From an uncultured Bacteroides sp. (GTDB lineage Bacteria > Bacteroidota > Bacteroidia > Bacteroidales > Bacteroidaceae): a DNA stretch of 63,276 bases. Location: positions 1 to 63,276 of the forward strand of contig NZ_CASFWU010000007.1 of assembly GCF_949298305.1 (NCBI RefSeq), written 5' to 3'. The translations under genes were made by a program, and so were the position numbers. Of the stretch, positions 1 through 8,759 are shown piece by piece. Each line of letters starts with the position of its first letter. Positions within the stretch are counted from its first letter, which is position 1. The notes beneath the pieces are model-generated. The model made no database searches. It worked only from the letters and a program-made list of their open reading frames with translations, and was not told the DNA's origin.

Positions 1-376
1 ATTATATGCTATCGTTTTGATTTTCACACTATAAAGATACATATAATAGAGCATTCTAACTAATTTTCAAGCATATTTCTTATCCAAAACTCAGGTTATA
101 AGTAGTTTGGCGATTACTTATAGGTCGTTTCATCATAACGGCAGGAGCCACTCGGACTTTCGGATGTCCTTGCTTTCACATCGCTTAAGTCCGGGGATGG
201 CAGATGAATTGTTTGTGTTTGATCAATGAAATTCTCCATATTTCTGCACCCCTCAGATTGCTCGCCTGGTGTTAGCCCTGACGGCCTATCTGAACCTGTA
301 TGTCTGCCTTTACAATTACCGGGCTAATCTGAACACTTTTGTGCGAAGTAATTCCTGAGGTGCAGGTCGCATCTCT

Positions 377-461
377 GGTGAACACTTGCATTCTGTTCGG
401 TGGAGGCTTGCATGGTTCACGCTGGACACTTGCACGGAATATGGTGGATGCTTGTATTTTC
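377..461. repeat. 22-base tandem repeat, locus 1
   Basis: Four degenerate units start at 377, 399, 421 and 443, exactly 22 bases apart. Each has the form GGTGGAnnCTTGCAnGG followed by about five variable bases. The same repeat occurs near 18.4 kb and 28.2 kb. Since 22 is not a multiple of three, the array is unlikely to be coding. The units touch each other, so there are no CRISPR-type spacers. Confidence 0.8.
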
Positions 462-600
462 TAAGCGTTGATTATCAGTAGGGTGATATCCTTCTGTAAG
501 AGTCTGGAGGGACTGCCTGTGCCCTTGCTGGCAAGGAACTGGTTTGGAGGTGAGATGTAAAAGCCTGAATACCGACAGCTTGGGTCGGGGGCTCATGGGA

Positions 601-649
601 GGCACGGATTCACGCAACGTCCTGGGATGGATTGGGTGTACTCCGTGCC
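601..649. terminator. Hairpin GGCACGGA/TCCGTGCC beyond the phosphorylase stop
   Basis: An 8-base perfect inverted repeat (601-608 and 642-649) encloses 33 bases. It lies 36 bases past the stop of the minus-strand phosphorylase gene and could end or protect that transcript. No clear T-run follows on the minus strand, so intrinsic termination is only a guess. The same arms, extended to 12 bases, recur at 18548-18607. Confidence 0.45.
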
Positions 650-684
650 TGTATGGTAATGGTTAGGTGTCTGTCAGAGGAAAT

Positions 685-1563
685 TCAGATGCGGTCGAGG
701 ACGGTCTTGATGAGCGTGTCGATGGTATTCTTGTAACCCGTGTTGGCTTCGTGTGCCAGACGGTTGGCTATAACCATACAAACGGTGGTTGCCTTGTGTC
801 CAAGTAGGCGGCAGAGGCCGGCGAGGGCTGAACTCTCCATTTCAAAGTTTGTGATGCGTAAGCCTTGATACTCAAAACGCTCTATCTTTTCGTTCTGGTG
901 TGGGTCTGCCAGTGGGATGCGGAGTTCGCGTCCCTGCGGGCCAAAGAAGCCTCCGGCAGCTATGGTGACGCCTCTTACCATATCAGTGCCGGCAATGCGT
1001 TCCACCAGCTCGGTATCAGCATCGATGACGTATGGAGCAGGGGCGCAGAGGTTGCCCGTCCATCCCATGTGGTTGAGGAAGGCACGTTCCATGCTAAGGT
1101 CGCACACGGCGTTACGTCCTGCATAGAAGTTGAGCAGGCCGTCGAAGCCGATGGATTTGGCAGAGCAGATGAACGTTCCCACGGGTGTATAGGGCTGAAG
1201 ACCACCACAAGTGCCGATGCGTACTACCTGAAGTTGCCGGAGTTGGGGCTTAACTTCGCGAGTCTGGAAATCTATGTTGGCTAAGGCGTCAAGCTCGTTC
1301 ATCACGATGTCTATGTTGTCACATCCGATGCCGGTTGATGTTACAGTGATGCGCTTACCCTGGTAGGTACCTGTCACGGTACGGAATTCGCGGCTTTCAA
1401 CCTCGTATTCTCTGTTCTCGAAGTGGGAGGCTACGAGCGACACACGACCAGGGTCGCCCACAAGGATAACCTTGTCGGCCAGCCATTCGGGTTTCACATG
1501 CAGGTGGAAGATAGAGCCGTCTTCGTTGATGATGAGCTCGGATGAAGGAATTTGTTTTTTCAT
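685..1563 (-). CDS. Nucleoside phosphorylase (uridine phosphorylase-like)
   Basis: A 292-residue cytoplasmic enzyme of the PNP/UDP phosphorylase family, which splits nucleosides with phosphate to a base and ribose 1-phosphate. The phosphate loop GDPGR is at 36-40, the strand RIGTCG at 115-120, and the nucleoside-binding FEMESSA motif around 240-246. The EMES form fits pyrimidine or purine nucleosides; uridine phosphorylase is my best guess, but substrate cannot be fixed from sequence. It is the last gene of a minus-strand row after floA, with a 212-base gap that probably separates transcripts. Confidence 0.85.
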   Translation of the reverse strand: MKKQIPSSELIINEDGSIFHLHVKPEWLADKVILVGDPGRVSLVASHFENREYEVESREFRTVTGTYQGKRITVTSTGIGCDNIDIVMNELDALANIDFQTREVKPQLRQLQVVRIGTCGGLQPYTPVGTFICSAKSIGFDGLLNFYAGRNAVCDLSMERAFLNHMGWTGNLCAPAPYVIDADTELVERIAGTDMVRGVTIAAGGFFGPQGRELRIPLADPHQNEKIERFEYQGLRITNFEMESSALAGLCRLLGHKATTVCMVIANRLAHEANTGYKNTIDTLIKTVLDRI

Positions 1564-1576
1564 AATGGGACTGGTT

Positions 1577-1768
1577 TTGGAGATTAGTGAATGATGTCTG
1601 GCTAGTTAGCCGATTGATAAGTGGAAGTTAAGGAGTTAAGATGTCCAGTCGTTAAGCAGACACTTGGGGTAAGGGATATTCAATATATGCCCTAACTGAT
1701 GAAAGTCGTATGCCTTCAATCGTTGTGTCCGCTTAATTGCTGACTTCTTAACTCCTGGCTTATATTTC
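1577..1768. repeat. Long imperfect inverted repeat between phosphorylase and floA
   Basis: The gap contains a long-range fold. GGAGTTAAGA near 1630 faces TCTTAACTCC near 1748, and TTAAGCAGACAC near 1654 faces GTGTCCGCTTAA near 1725 with one mismatch. The GTTAAGGAGTTAAG wording resembles the structured elements at 55.0 and 60.4 kb but is more diverged. It could be a decayed small mobile element or a folded 3' region of the floA transcript. Confidence 0.45.
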
Positions 1769-1775
1769 GGTGTAA

Positions 1776-2777
1776 TCACTTATTCAGCGGCGTGTTGCTT
1801 CCGCCCGTGGCGGGACGAGCGATGGTCTCGCGCATGGTGGTGTCGGCCTCGATGTTTTTCATGCGGTAATAGTCCATAATGCCCAGATTGCCGTTGCGAA
1901 AAGCTTCAGCCATGGCTTTGGGTACTTCGGCTTCGGCCTCTATTACTTTGGCGCGGGCTTCCTGTGCCTTGGCTTTCATTTCCTGCTCGCTGGCCACGGC
2001 CATGGCGCGGCGCTCTTCGGCCTTTGCCTGGGCAATGTTCTTGTCGGCGTTGGCCTGATCCATCTGGAGGGCGGCACCGATGTTTTTGCCTATGTCGATG
2101 TCGGCAATGTCGATGGAGAGGATTTCGAAGGCCGTACCGGCGTCAAGCCCCTTGCGAAGTACGAGCTTGGAGATGGAGTCTGGATTCTCAAGCACCGACT
2201 TGTGACTTTCGCTGGAGCCGATGGAGGAGACGATTCCTTCGCCTACGCGTGCCAGCACTGTGTCTTCGCCAGCGCCACCTACCAGTTGGCGGATATTGGC
2301 ACGTACCGTGACACGCGCCTTGGCAATGAGCTGGATGCCATCCTTGGCCACGGCAGTCACGGGCGGGGTATCAATCACCTTGGGGTTGACAGACATTTGT
2401 ACGGCTTCAAATACATCGCGTCCTGCCAAGTCGATGGCGGTGGCCATCTGGAAAGAAAGGTCAATGTTGGCTTTGGCTGCTGATACCAGAGCGTGTACTA
2501 CTTTTTCCACGTGTCCGCCCGCCAGGTAGTGGGCTTCCAGACCGTCGCGGGTGATATTGCTCAACCCTGCTTTGTGGGCTTCTATGAGTCCAGGTACAAT
2601 TACATATGGTGGCACATTGCGGATTCGCATCAGAAAGAGTTGCACCAACGAGATGTTGACGCCCGACACTTTGGCCGAGAGCCAGAGGAAGAAGGGTACG
2701 TAGTGGAAGAAGAGCACCAGAAAGATGATACCTCCCACAACGAGGAAACCGGTCAGATAGAGAGAACTTGTGTCCAT
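1776..2777 (-). CDS. floA: Flotillin-like protein FloA
   Basis: A 333-residue bacterial flotillin. A hydrophobic N-terminal hairpin (about 5-32) anchors it in the inner membrane. A PHB/SPFH domain follows (about 35-220), then an Ala/Glu/Lys-rich coiled segment (about 230-300, with repeated AKAEE and AEAEVPKAMAEA wording) used for oligomer assembly. FloA scaffolds membrane microdomains. The gene lies 75 bases downstream of a NfeD gene, and NfeD-FloA pairing is common and supports the call. The start is preceded by an A/T-rich leader with AAATCTCAAA wording like that before two other membrane-protein genes here. Confidence 0.92.
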   Translation of the reverse strand: MDTSSLYLTGFLVVGGIIFLVLFFHYVPFFLWLSAKVSGVNISLVQLFLMRIRNVPPYVIVPGLIEAHKAGLSNITRDGLEAHYLAGGHVEKVVHALVSAAKANIDLSFQMATAIDLAGRDVFEAVQMSVNPKVIDTPPVTAVAKDGIQLIAKARVTVRANIRQLVGGAGEDTVLARVGEGIVSSIGSSESHKSVLENPDSISKLVLRKGLDAGTAFEILSIDIADIDIGKNIGAALQMDQANADKNIAQAKAEERRAMAVASEQEMKAKAQEARAKVIEAEAEVPKAMAEAFRNGNLGIMDYYRMKNIEADTTMRETIARPATGGSNTPLNK

Positions 2778-2852
2778 GGTTTGAGATTTTAAATTTTTGA
2801 GATTATAAATTTCTGAGTTGGTTAGCCGTGTGACAACAGGGGCATACGATAG

Positions 2853-3320
2853 TTACTTGTTGCGCTGGACGAAGACAGTACCGTTGACAATGCGGCTGAC
2901 CACGACGGGGGTCTTTTCGTCCAGGAAACCGTCGGCAGAAGTTACCTCTACCAGATTCCCCGCTATTTCAGCTTGTCCCACCAAGGCCAGACGTGTTCTG
3001 GTGATGCCTGTGTCACCCACCTTGACGTGGCGTTCGGCTGTGCGGTCGACCGTGCTCTTGATGTCTGTTTTTAGTGAGAGGCGGTCCAGGGTTTTGGAAC
3101 GCATGAACCACACCAGTGAGCCTATGCAGGTCACTGCCGAGACAGCCAGTGTGACGAATCCACCTGTAAGGCCCAGATGGGTGAAGGCATAGTAATTGGC
3201 ATAGACGATACAGCCGCCTGCCAGGATGCCGGCAATGCTGATGCCAGGTATGACAAAGAGTTCCACTAGAAACAGAATGGCACCAGCAATAATGAGGAGG
3301 GTGATAATAAGTATATCCAT
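2853..3320 (-). CDS. NfeD-like membrane protein
   Basis: A 155-residue short NfeD protein without the long protease domain. Hydrophobic segments fill about residues 4-75, beginning with an LFLVELFVIPG-type turn typical of NfeD. A C-terminal beta-barrel (OB-like) domain covers about 90-155 (VGDTGITRTRLALVGQAEI, then VEVTSADGFLDE). Short NfeD proteins partner with flotillins, and floA is the next gene. The start lies 8 bases after the stop of the upstream TPR gene, so the two are very probably cotranscribed. Confidence 0.85.
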   Translation of the reverse strand: MDILIITLLIIAGAILFLVELFVIPGISIAGILAGGCIVYANYYAFTHLGLTGGFVTLAVSAVTCIGSLVWFMRSKTLDRLSLKTDIKSTVDRTAERHVKVGDTGITRTRLALVGQAEIAGNLVEVTSADGFLDEKTPVVVSRIVNGTVFVQRNK

Positions 3321-3328
3321 GATTGGGG

Positions 3329-4768
3329 CTATTTGAGGTTGGCCTTTTCCAGATTCCGTACCTTTATGGCAGTTTGTTTCAGTTCGGCGGATAGTTGTTC
3401 CATACGCTTTTCCAAATCCAAAATGCCCGGGGTCATTCGTTTTTTATCAGCATCTGTTGCACGCATGTATGCATTCCGTTGATTCTTAAGCTTATTTCCG
3501 GTCTGTTTGAAATTCCTTTCCAAACGGCGATAGACGTTGAATGTTTCTTTAGCTTCTGCCGAATGGAAATCTGTCAAGTGATAATAAATGGTTTGATCAT
3601 CTATGATAAACTCAAAGTCATGTTCCTTTTTCTCAACTGACTTTTCGGTGCTCAACAATCGCAATCTTTGTCGGGCGTCAGCCACGGTATTGTTGTCTGT
3701 CCAGCTTTCACGGATTGAGTGCAGGCTTGCCAGACGTATGAGCTTATCCTTCTCGGTATGCTCGTAATCGTACACCCGCTTGGATGCATTGGGAACAAAG
3801 GTGTATATGCACACTTTTCCTTCTGGTTGATAGCGGTCTGAAGCAAACCAGCCCAAATTGTTATATTCGTCTACTACGTACATGTAGTCGTTAAAGGGTG
3901 AATTGAATGGCATACCTACATTTTCAGGGTTCAGATAGGTATCGTTGGATGTATTATAACGTGTTACAAAAATATCATATCCACCGAGCGAACCTGGTCC
4001 ATCGCCTGCATAGTACACAGTGATTCCATCGCTCATCACATAAGGGTAGTTGGCATTGACACCCTCGTTTACCGCTCCTGGCAATGGGCTCTCTTTACTC
4101 CATCCGTCAGCCATTTTGCTGCGGGACAGAATGTTATAGGTGGTGTCTCCTTGAATTTTAGCATAATAGATACGGTTTCGCAGTTCGGTTTCAAACACAG
4201 TGCTTTCTTGCTCTGTCTCGTCCTTAAAATAAGCATTGTACATGAATATGTGTCCTGATTCTGGGCCGTTTCGGTAGGCACTTAGGAAATTTTTCTTGTC
4301 CACCACTATGCTGTCCACTATACATACTTCTTCTACTCCTTTCAGCAGCCTTTGTGCCTGTTTGCTTTTGGCCAGCAGAGTCTCGGCTTCGTCAGTGGGG
4401 CGTTTGCGCCGTATCAGTTCGGCAATGTATTCTTCATACACTTTGACTGCATCGTCGAATCGGTAGACATTGTGATAAGCTTGTGCCAAATAGAGTTGTC
4501 CGCTGGGGATGCGTTTTTTTACAGCTGTTTCCAAGGGTTTCACTGCTGCTGCTGGCTCTCCTGTTTTCAGGCAGCACACACCATACCACAGGCAGTAGTT
4601 TCCATTGGCAGGTTGTTGTTTAATGAATTTCTTGAAAACGGGTTTGGCTTGGTCGTACCGTCCTTCGTCATACCATTTGCGTGCTTGGGTCAGGGTTTGT
4701 CCAATGGCGGTAACGCTTGTCATCAAGGTTAGGATAATAAGGTATATCTGTTTCGTAATCACTTTCAT
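3329..4768 (-). CDS. Exported TPR protein with PD40-like repeats
   Basis: The chosen start is the second in-frame ATG (4768), because it gives a clean signal peptide ending near TAIGQ; an upstream ATG (4798) would bury it. The mature protein has TPR-like helices (about 20-130), then a beta region with WD40/PD40-type strands (for example YYAGDGPGSLGGYDIFV and GWFASDRY). The C-terminus is a coiled coil (about 400-479). In Bacteroidetes such proteins sit in the periplasm or on the inner face of the outer membrane, often near peptidoglycan-associated systems; the exact role is unknown. It is the first gene of the NfeD-FloA row. Confidence 0.75.
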   Translation of the reverse strand: MKVITKQIYLIILTLMTSVTAIGQTLTQARKWYDEGRYDQAKPVFKKFIKQQPANGNYCLWYGVCCLKTGEPAAAVKPLETAVKKRIPSGQLYLAQAYHNVYRFDDAVKVYEEYIAELIRRKRPTDEAETLLAKSKQAQRLLKGVEEVCIVDSIVVDKKNFLSAYRNGPESGHIFMYNAYFKDETEQESTVFETELRNRIYYAKIQGDTTYNILSRSKMADGWSKESPLPGAVNEGVNANYPYVMSDGITVYYAGDGPGSLGGYDIFVTRYNTSNDTYLNPENVGMPFNSPFNDYMYVVDEYNNLGWFASDRYQPEGKVCIYTFVPNASKRVYDYEHTEKDKLIRLASLHSIRESWTDNNTVADARQRLRLLSTEKSVEKKEHDFEFIIDDQTIYYHLTDFHSAEAKETFNVYRRLERNFKQTGNKLKNQRNAYMRATDADKKRMTPGILDLEKRMEQLSAELKQTAIKVRNLEKANLK

Positions 4769-4866
4769 ACGTGGATAGTCTTGGTCATTTGCCTCCAAAG
4801 ATACGAATTTATCGCATATTATTGCGCTTCAGAGGTGCTTTTCTTCCTCAATTCATTCTTTTGCAT

Positions 4867-4874
4867 TACTTTTG
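4867..4874 (+). promoter_or_regulatory. -7 promoter box TACTTTTG for the ttcA-like gene
   Basis: The octamer matches the Bacteroides -7 consensus TAnnTTTG. It ends 20 bases before the ATG at 4895. The -33 region is only T-rich (around 4839-4843), not a clean TTTG. Confidence 0.6.
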
Positions 4875-4894
4875 CGGCCGCAAAACAGAACATT

Positions 4895-5698
4895 ATGGCA
4901 GTATCTACGGAAGAACAACAGCTGATGCGCCGCATTGAGAAGAGACTCATGAAGGGCATTGTGGACTACGGACTGATAGAGGACGGAGACCACATTCTTG
5001 TAGCCCTTTCAGGCGGGAAGGATTCCTTGGCTTTATTGGAGCTATTGGCGCGTCGTGCCCGTATTTATAAGCCTCGTTTCACGCTTCATGCTGTCCATGT
5101 CGTGATGAAGAACATCTCATATCATAGTGATGAGGACTATTTGCGAGAATATGCAACGTCTTGTGGCGTTCCTTTTATGCAGGTCGAAACCTCTTTTGAC
5201 CCTGTTTCCGACACCCGCAAGTCGCCTTGCTTTCTTTGTTCTTGGAACCGGCGTAAGGCTCTTTTCACTGTTGCTCAGCAGTTGGGCTGCAATAAGATTG
5301 CCTTAGGGCATCACATGGATGATATTCTGGCAACCTTGCTAATGAATCTTACTTTTCAAGGAGCTTTTTCTACCATGCCTCCCCGCTTGGTGATGAGAAA
5401 GTTTGATATGACTATTATTCGTCCCCTATGTCTGGTACACGAGGCGGATCTTCGTGAGTTGGCTCACATACGGGGCTACAAGAAGCAGGTGAAGATTTGT
5501 CCCTATGAACACTCCTCCCACCGTGCAGACATGAAGGAAGTAATGGAACTTCTGGAACAAATGAACCCTGAAGCCCGGTATAGTCTCTGGGGAAGTATGA
5601 GCAATGTGCAGCAGGAGTTGCTGCCGGCCGAAAGAGAACCGGACTTAGGCTCTACCCCTGGCCCCTATGCCAAAGAGAGAAAGGATGCGGACGGATAA
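4895..5698 (+). CDS. ttcA: TtcA-like tRNA 2-thiocytidine synthase (PP-loop ATPase)
   Basis: A 267-residue PP-loop enzyme. The ATP loop SGGKDS is at 39-44. Cys112 and Cys115 form the CxxC (SPCFLC) and Cys202 (KICPYE) is the third, as in TtcA, where three cysteines hold a 4Fe-4S cluster and the tRNA C32 base is thiolated. I start at ATG 4895 rather than the upstream frame start at 4781, because a promoter box lies just before it and the extra residues look like noncoding DNA. TtcA paralogs of related specificity exist, so the substrate is inferred. Confidence 0.8.
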   Translation: MAVSTEEQQLMRRIEKRLMKGIVDYGLIEDGDHILVALSGGKDSLALLELLARRARIYKPRFTLHAVHVVMKNISYHSDEDYLREYATSCGVPFMQVETSFDPVSDTRKSPCFLCSWNRRKALFTVAQQLGCNKIALGHHMDDILATLLMNLTFQGAFSTMPPRLVMRKFDMTIIRPLCLVHEADLRELAHIRGYKKQVKICPYEHSSHRADMKEVMELLEQMNPEARYSLWGSMSNVQQELLPAEREPDLGSTPGPYAKERKDADG

Positions 5699-5802
5699 TC
5701 AATAACTTAAAATTCATTGACAAGAACACATGTCATGCCTTAAGGGATTGCTCACATGCCAACTTAAAAAAATAAAAACTCAAACTTATAAACTCAAAAC
5801 TG

Positions 5803-6171
5803 ATGAAAGCATTCTACACTATCCTGTTACTTGTTATCTCCAACATCTTTATGACATTTGCCTGGTACGGCCATCTCAAGCTTCAGGAAATGAAAGTCAT
5901 CTCAAATTGGCCTCTTTACGCCGTTATTCTCTTTTCTTGGGCCATTGCTTTGGCCGAGTATTCCTTTCAAGTACCTGCCAACCGCATTGGATTTGTGGAG
6001 AATGGAGGCCCTTTTTCCCTGATGCAACTTAAGGTCATTCAAGAGGCCGTTACTCTCATTGTCTTTACTCTTTTCACCACAGTATTTTTTAAAGGTGAGG
6101 CCTTGCACTGGAATCACTTTGCTGCCTTCGTTTGCCTCGTCTTGGCTGTTTACTTTGTGTTTTACAAGTGA
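5803..6171 (+). CDS. DUF486 small membrane protein (DMT superfamily)
   Basis: A 122-residue protein with four predicted membrane helices (about 3-23, 36-54, 76-95, 103-121). The conserved signature FQVPANRIG lies between helices 2 and 3, typical of DUF486. The family belongs to the drug/metabolite transporter superfamily, but no substrate is known. The ATG follows an A-rich leader containing two AAACTCAAA-type copies. Its 3' end faces apbE. Confidence 0.85.
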   Translation: MKAFYTILLLVISNIFMTFAWYGHLKLQEMKVISNWPLYAVILFSWAIALAEYSFQVPANRIGFVENGGPFSLMQLKVIQEAVTLIVFTLFTTVFFKGEALHWNHFAAFVCLVLAVYFVFYK

Positions 6172-6208
6172 CAATCGCCTTTTTCGAATTGATTCATCTA
6201 AAACGAAA

Positions 6209-6269
6209 CGGCTGATACATATTTCGCAGCGCTATCGTGATGAGCAATCTGTGAAATATGTGTCAGCCG
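6209..6269. terminator. Long hairpin between convergent genes DUF486 and apbE
   Basis: Two 17-base arms (6209-6225 and 6253-6269) pair fully with one G-T wobble; the loop is 27 bases. It lies between the 3' ends of two facing genes, where a two-way terminator is expected. Neither side has a strong T-run, so it may act as a 3' stability hairpin instead. Confidence 0.5.
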
Positions 6270-6369
6270 GTTTGGGCTTACTAAAAAACAACTAATGATG
6301 CAGTTGAGAGCCTTTTGTGTGGTCTGGTAAATACTCGTTGTACGTTTTTTTTAATGGGAAAGGGTCGCT

Positions 6370-7392
6370 CTACTTTGCGGCATACTGTTTCATACCAGAT
6401 GTCATGTAGGTTTGATAGCGGCCTGTCGAATCTGCGTATATGAAGTAGGCGTCCAGGTCTGGGCGTGCTTCGACAAATGCCTGGGCGCTTTCCATCCCCA
6501 TCACCATGAAGGCGGTTGCGTAGGCATCGGCGCTCATACAGTCGGCGGCCACAACGGTGGCCGAGAGGATGCTGTGCTGTACGGGGTAACCGGTTTGCGG
6601 GTCAATGGTGTGTGCATACTTCTTTCCGTCCCGATAGTAGTAGTTGCGGTAGTTGCCCGAGGTTGCTATACCTGCGTCAGTGATGCTGAGCACTGTTTGT
6701 AATTCTTGGTTGAGGGCCAGTGAGTCGTCTACAGGCTTATTGATACCTATACGCCAGCGTTCTCCTCGTGGATTTTGACCTTTAACCACCACTTCGCCTC
6801 CTATGTCTACCATGTAGTTCTTCACTCCTTTGCGGGCGAGCAAGGCAGCTATGGCGTCTACGGCATAGCCCTTGGCTACGGCGCTGCAGGTAAGCATGAG
6901 TTGCGGATCTTGTTTGATGATTTTACCGTCTGGGGTAAGCGTAACCTTGTGATAGCCAGTGATGAGTAGCAAACTGTCCACAGTAGACGAATCGGGGAAG
7001 GTACCTTGGCGGAATCCGAATCCCCAGGCATTGACCAGAGGTGCCACAGTGATGTCGAAAGCGCCGTGGGTCTCCTCTGATACTTCCATACTGCGGCGGA
7101 AAACACGGGTGAAGAAACTATCGACTTTGATGTCTTCGCCGCGGTTGATACGGCTGATGACGGAAGTATCGTTGAATGGCGAAAGCGAACCATCCAGACG
7201 CGCCAGTTCGCGGTCTATCTCGTCCTGCAAATTTTCAGGGTGTTGATAGGTGATGTTGTAGAGAGTGCCGAAGATACGTCCGTGATCGGCCTGATAGGGA
7301 GCCGGTTGGTTGTGGTGCGCCAATATCCAGACTGTGGCCAGCAACAGAAGGGCCACCCAGAGGAAATTACGTTGTACTTTTTTTTTATCCAT
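6370..7392 (-). CDS. apbE: FAD:protein FMN transferase ApbE
   Basis: A 340-residue ApbE that moves FMN from FAD onto a threonine of target proteins such as NqrB, NqrC or RnfG. It has an N-terminal membrane anchor (about 8-26), then the family landmarks SPFNDTSVISRIN, GAFDITVAPLVNAWGFG, AVAKGYAVD, VDIGGE, AGIATSGNYRNY and HTIDPQTGYP. The anchor implies work outside the inner membrane. The only obvious targets in this window are NqrB and NqrC of the pump at 29-35 kb. The start overlaps mntP by 8 bases, so the two are probably translationally coupled. Confidence 0.93.
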   Translation of the reverse strand: MDKKKVQRNFLWVALLLLATVWILAHHNQPAPYQADHGRIFGTLYNITYQHPENLQDEIDRELARLDGSLSPFNDTSVISRINRGEDIKVDSFFTRVFRRSMEVSEETHGAFDITVAPLVNAWGFGFRQGTFPDSSTVDSLLLITGYHKVTLTPDGKIIKQDPQLMLTCSAVAKGYAVDAIAALLARKGVKNYMVDIGGEVVVKGQNPRGERWRIGINKPVDDSLALNQELQTVLSITDAGIATSGNYRNYYYRDGKKYAHTIDPQTGYPVQHSILSATVVAADCMSADAYATAFMVMGMESAQAFVEARPDLDAYFIYADSTGRYQTYMTSGMKQYAAK

Positions 7393-7972
7393 AATGTTGT
7401 ATTAGATGTTCGATGAGTATCTTTGTACCAATAAGTATTAGAATGACACCTCCCCAGCGTTCTGCTTTCAACCGTCGGGCGAAGCCACATCCGAAGCGGA
7501 TGCCAAGTCCCAATCCGGCCATGGACAGGACAAATGAAACAAAGCCTATGATGCCTACGGGAGAAAGAATAGTCTGCCAATTCTTCATGCCTAAGAAGGC
7601 GAAAGATACACCCACGGCCAGAGCATCGATGCTGGTAGCTACGGCCAGCACTAAGACTACACGCAGGCGAGTCGGGTCGAAGTCTTGCCTACAGTCGGCT
7701 TCCTTAAATGATTCTCGCACCATGCGCCCGCCCAAGAAGGCCAAGATGGCAAAGGCTATCCAATGGTCTATATTCTCGATGAGGTGACTGAAGGTGCTGG
7801 CGCAGCCCCAGCCGATTAGAGGCATCAAAGCCTGGAAGAGTCCGAAGAAAAAGGCCATGGTCAGCATGGGACGCAAAAGAGCCCGCCTGAGCAGAATGCC
7901 ACTAGCAATGGAGATAGCGAAGCAATCCATAGCCAGTCCTACGGCCAGAAGCCAGATTTCAAGTCCTGTCAT
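7385..7972 (-). CDS. mntP: Manganese efflux pump MntP
   Basis: A 195-residue six-helix protein of the MntP (DUF204) family that exports Mn2+ from the cytoplasm. Asp16 (in GLAMDCF) and Asp116 (in TSIDALAVG) match the two acidic residues needed in E. coli MntP, and the two halves repeat the same fold. It sits between the DUF6048 gene (4-base gap upstream) and apbE (8-base overlap downstream), so it belongs to one minus-strand operon. No yybP-ykoY-type riboswitch is visible, because the gene is internal to the operon. Confidence 0.9.
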   Translation of the reverse strand: MTGLEIWLLAVGLAMDCFAISIASGILLRRALLRPMLTMAFFFGLFQALMPLIGWGCASTFSHLIENIDHWIAFAILAFLGGRMVRESFKEADCRQDFDPTRLRVVLVLAVATSIDALAVGVSFAFLGMKNWQTILSPVGIIGFVSFVLSMAGLGLGIRFGCGFARRLKAERWGGVILILIGTKILIEHLIQHYG

Positions 7973-7976
7973 AATG

Positions 7977-8759
7977 TCAGAAGGGGAGTTTATAGGTTAT
8001 CGTATAAGTTACGCCGATAGTACTGGAACCATACTTGCCGTAACCGGGCACGTACCACGGATCACCGTATTGGCCCGTGGTGGCAGACAACTTGTATTTG
8101 AAGCGTATGGCCCAACCCATGTAAAGGCTGGGAGTGATGCGCGCTCTGAGGCCTGTGCAGACCTCAATCCACTTCATGGAGCCTTTCATACCCGGCTGGT
8201 TATAGGGCAGGCTGCCTCCCCAGATGTCGTCTTCCAGGTTGGGATTGCCCACAGTACCGCCATAGATGGGATCGTCCAGACCGATGGCTTCTATGTCGTA
8301 CTTGAAATTGGTAACTCCGTAGCGCAGACCGACAGTTATCATGTGTCCATGTTTGCGCTTGTAGAGGGCGTTGTAATCCAAACCGATGCGAAAGTAGGGA
8401 GCTTGGGTCTTGTATCGGGTGCCGATGTCGCCGTCGGCATTACTCTGTGCATATCCTATTTCTGCTGTGGGCAAGAAGCGGTTGTAGAGATTGACGTTCA
8501 CGCATACTTCTGCACTTAGGTTTTCGCCTCCCAACAGTTTGCTTCCCACGCCCCACAAATCCACACCGACTGATACTCCGTTATAAAGCGGATATTCCAT
8601 CTCGGTGGGTTCCAGCTTCTTTGGCTCTTTCTTTTCCTTTTTTTGTTCGGGCGAATTGGCCCGATTGGCAGACGATTGAATGCTCTGCCCGAACGCAGGC
8701 AAAGAAAGCAGGCAACAGAGCAGCAGACTAATAGAACAGTTTGAGATTCTCCGTGCCAT
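7977..8759 (-). CDS. DUF6048-type outer membrane protein
   Basis: A 260-residue exported protein: signal peptide (about 1-24, ending AFGQS), a short Lys/Glu/Pro-rich linker (about 37-52), then beta-strand-rich sequence with alternating aromatic residues and a C-terminal Phe (TYKLPF), the usual signature of a small outer-membrane barrel. I recall this family next to DUF6452 in Bacteroides; function is unknown. Its start overlaps the end of the DUF6452 gene by 32 bases, which points to coupled translation. Confidence 0.7.
   Translation of the reverse strand: MARRISNCSISLLLCCLLSLPAFGQSIQSSANRANSPEQKKEKKEPKKLEPTEMEYPLYNGVSVGVDLWGVGSKLLGGENLSAEVCVNVNLYNRFLPTAEIGYAQSNADGDIGTRYKTQAPYFRIGLDYNALYKRKHGHMITVGLRYGVTNFKYDIEAIGLDDPIYGGTVGNPNLEDDIWGGSLPYNQPGMKGSMKWIEVCTGLRARITPSLYMGWAIRFKYKLSATTGQYGDPWYVPGYGKYGSSTIGVTYTITYKLPF

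Larger units (their letters stand above)
1..684. other. Intergenic region left of the nucleoside phosphorylase gene
   Basis: No convincing gene is seen here. The region holds an 8-base inverted repeat (TATAAGTA at 97-104, TACTTATA at 115-122), a 7-base one (CGGACTT at 153-159, AAGTCCG at 187-193), a tandem repeat at 377-461 and a hairpin at 601-649. The only longer open frame (417-617, minus) runs through the repeat and has no protein-like features. Confidence 0.6.

Noticed and set aside
1..376. Riboswitch at the left end
   Set aside because: Only short unrelated inverted repeats; no known aptamer core and no plus-strand gene follows.
417..617. Small protein with repeated CKxP-type peptides (also 18109-18595)
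   Set aside because: These frames arise from reading the 22-base repeat in several frames; the period breaks the frame every unit.
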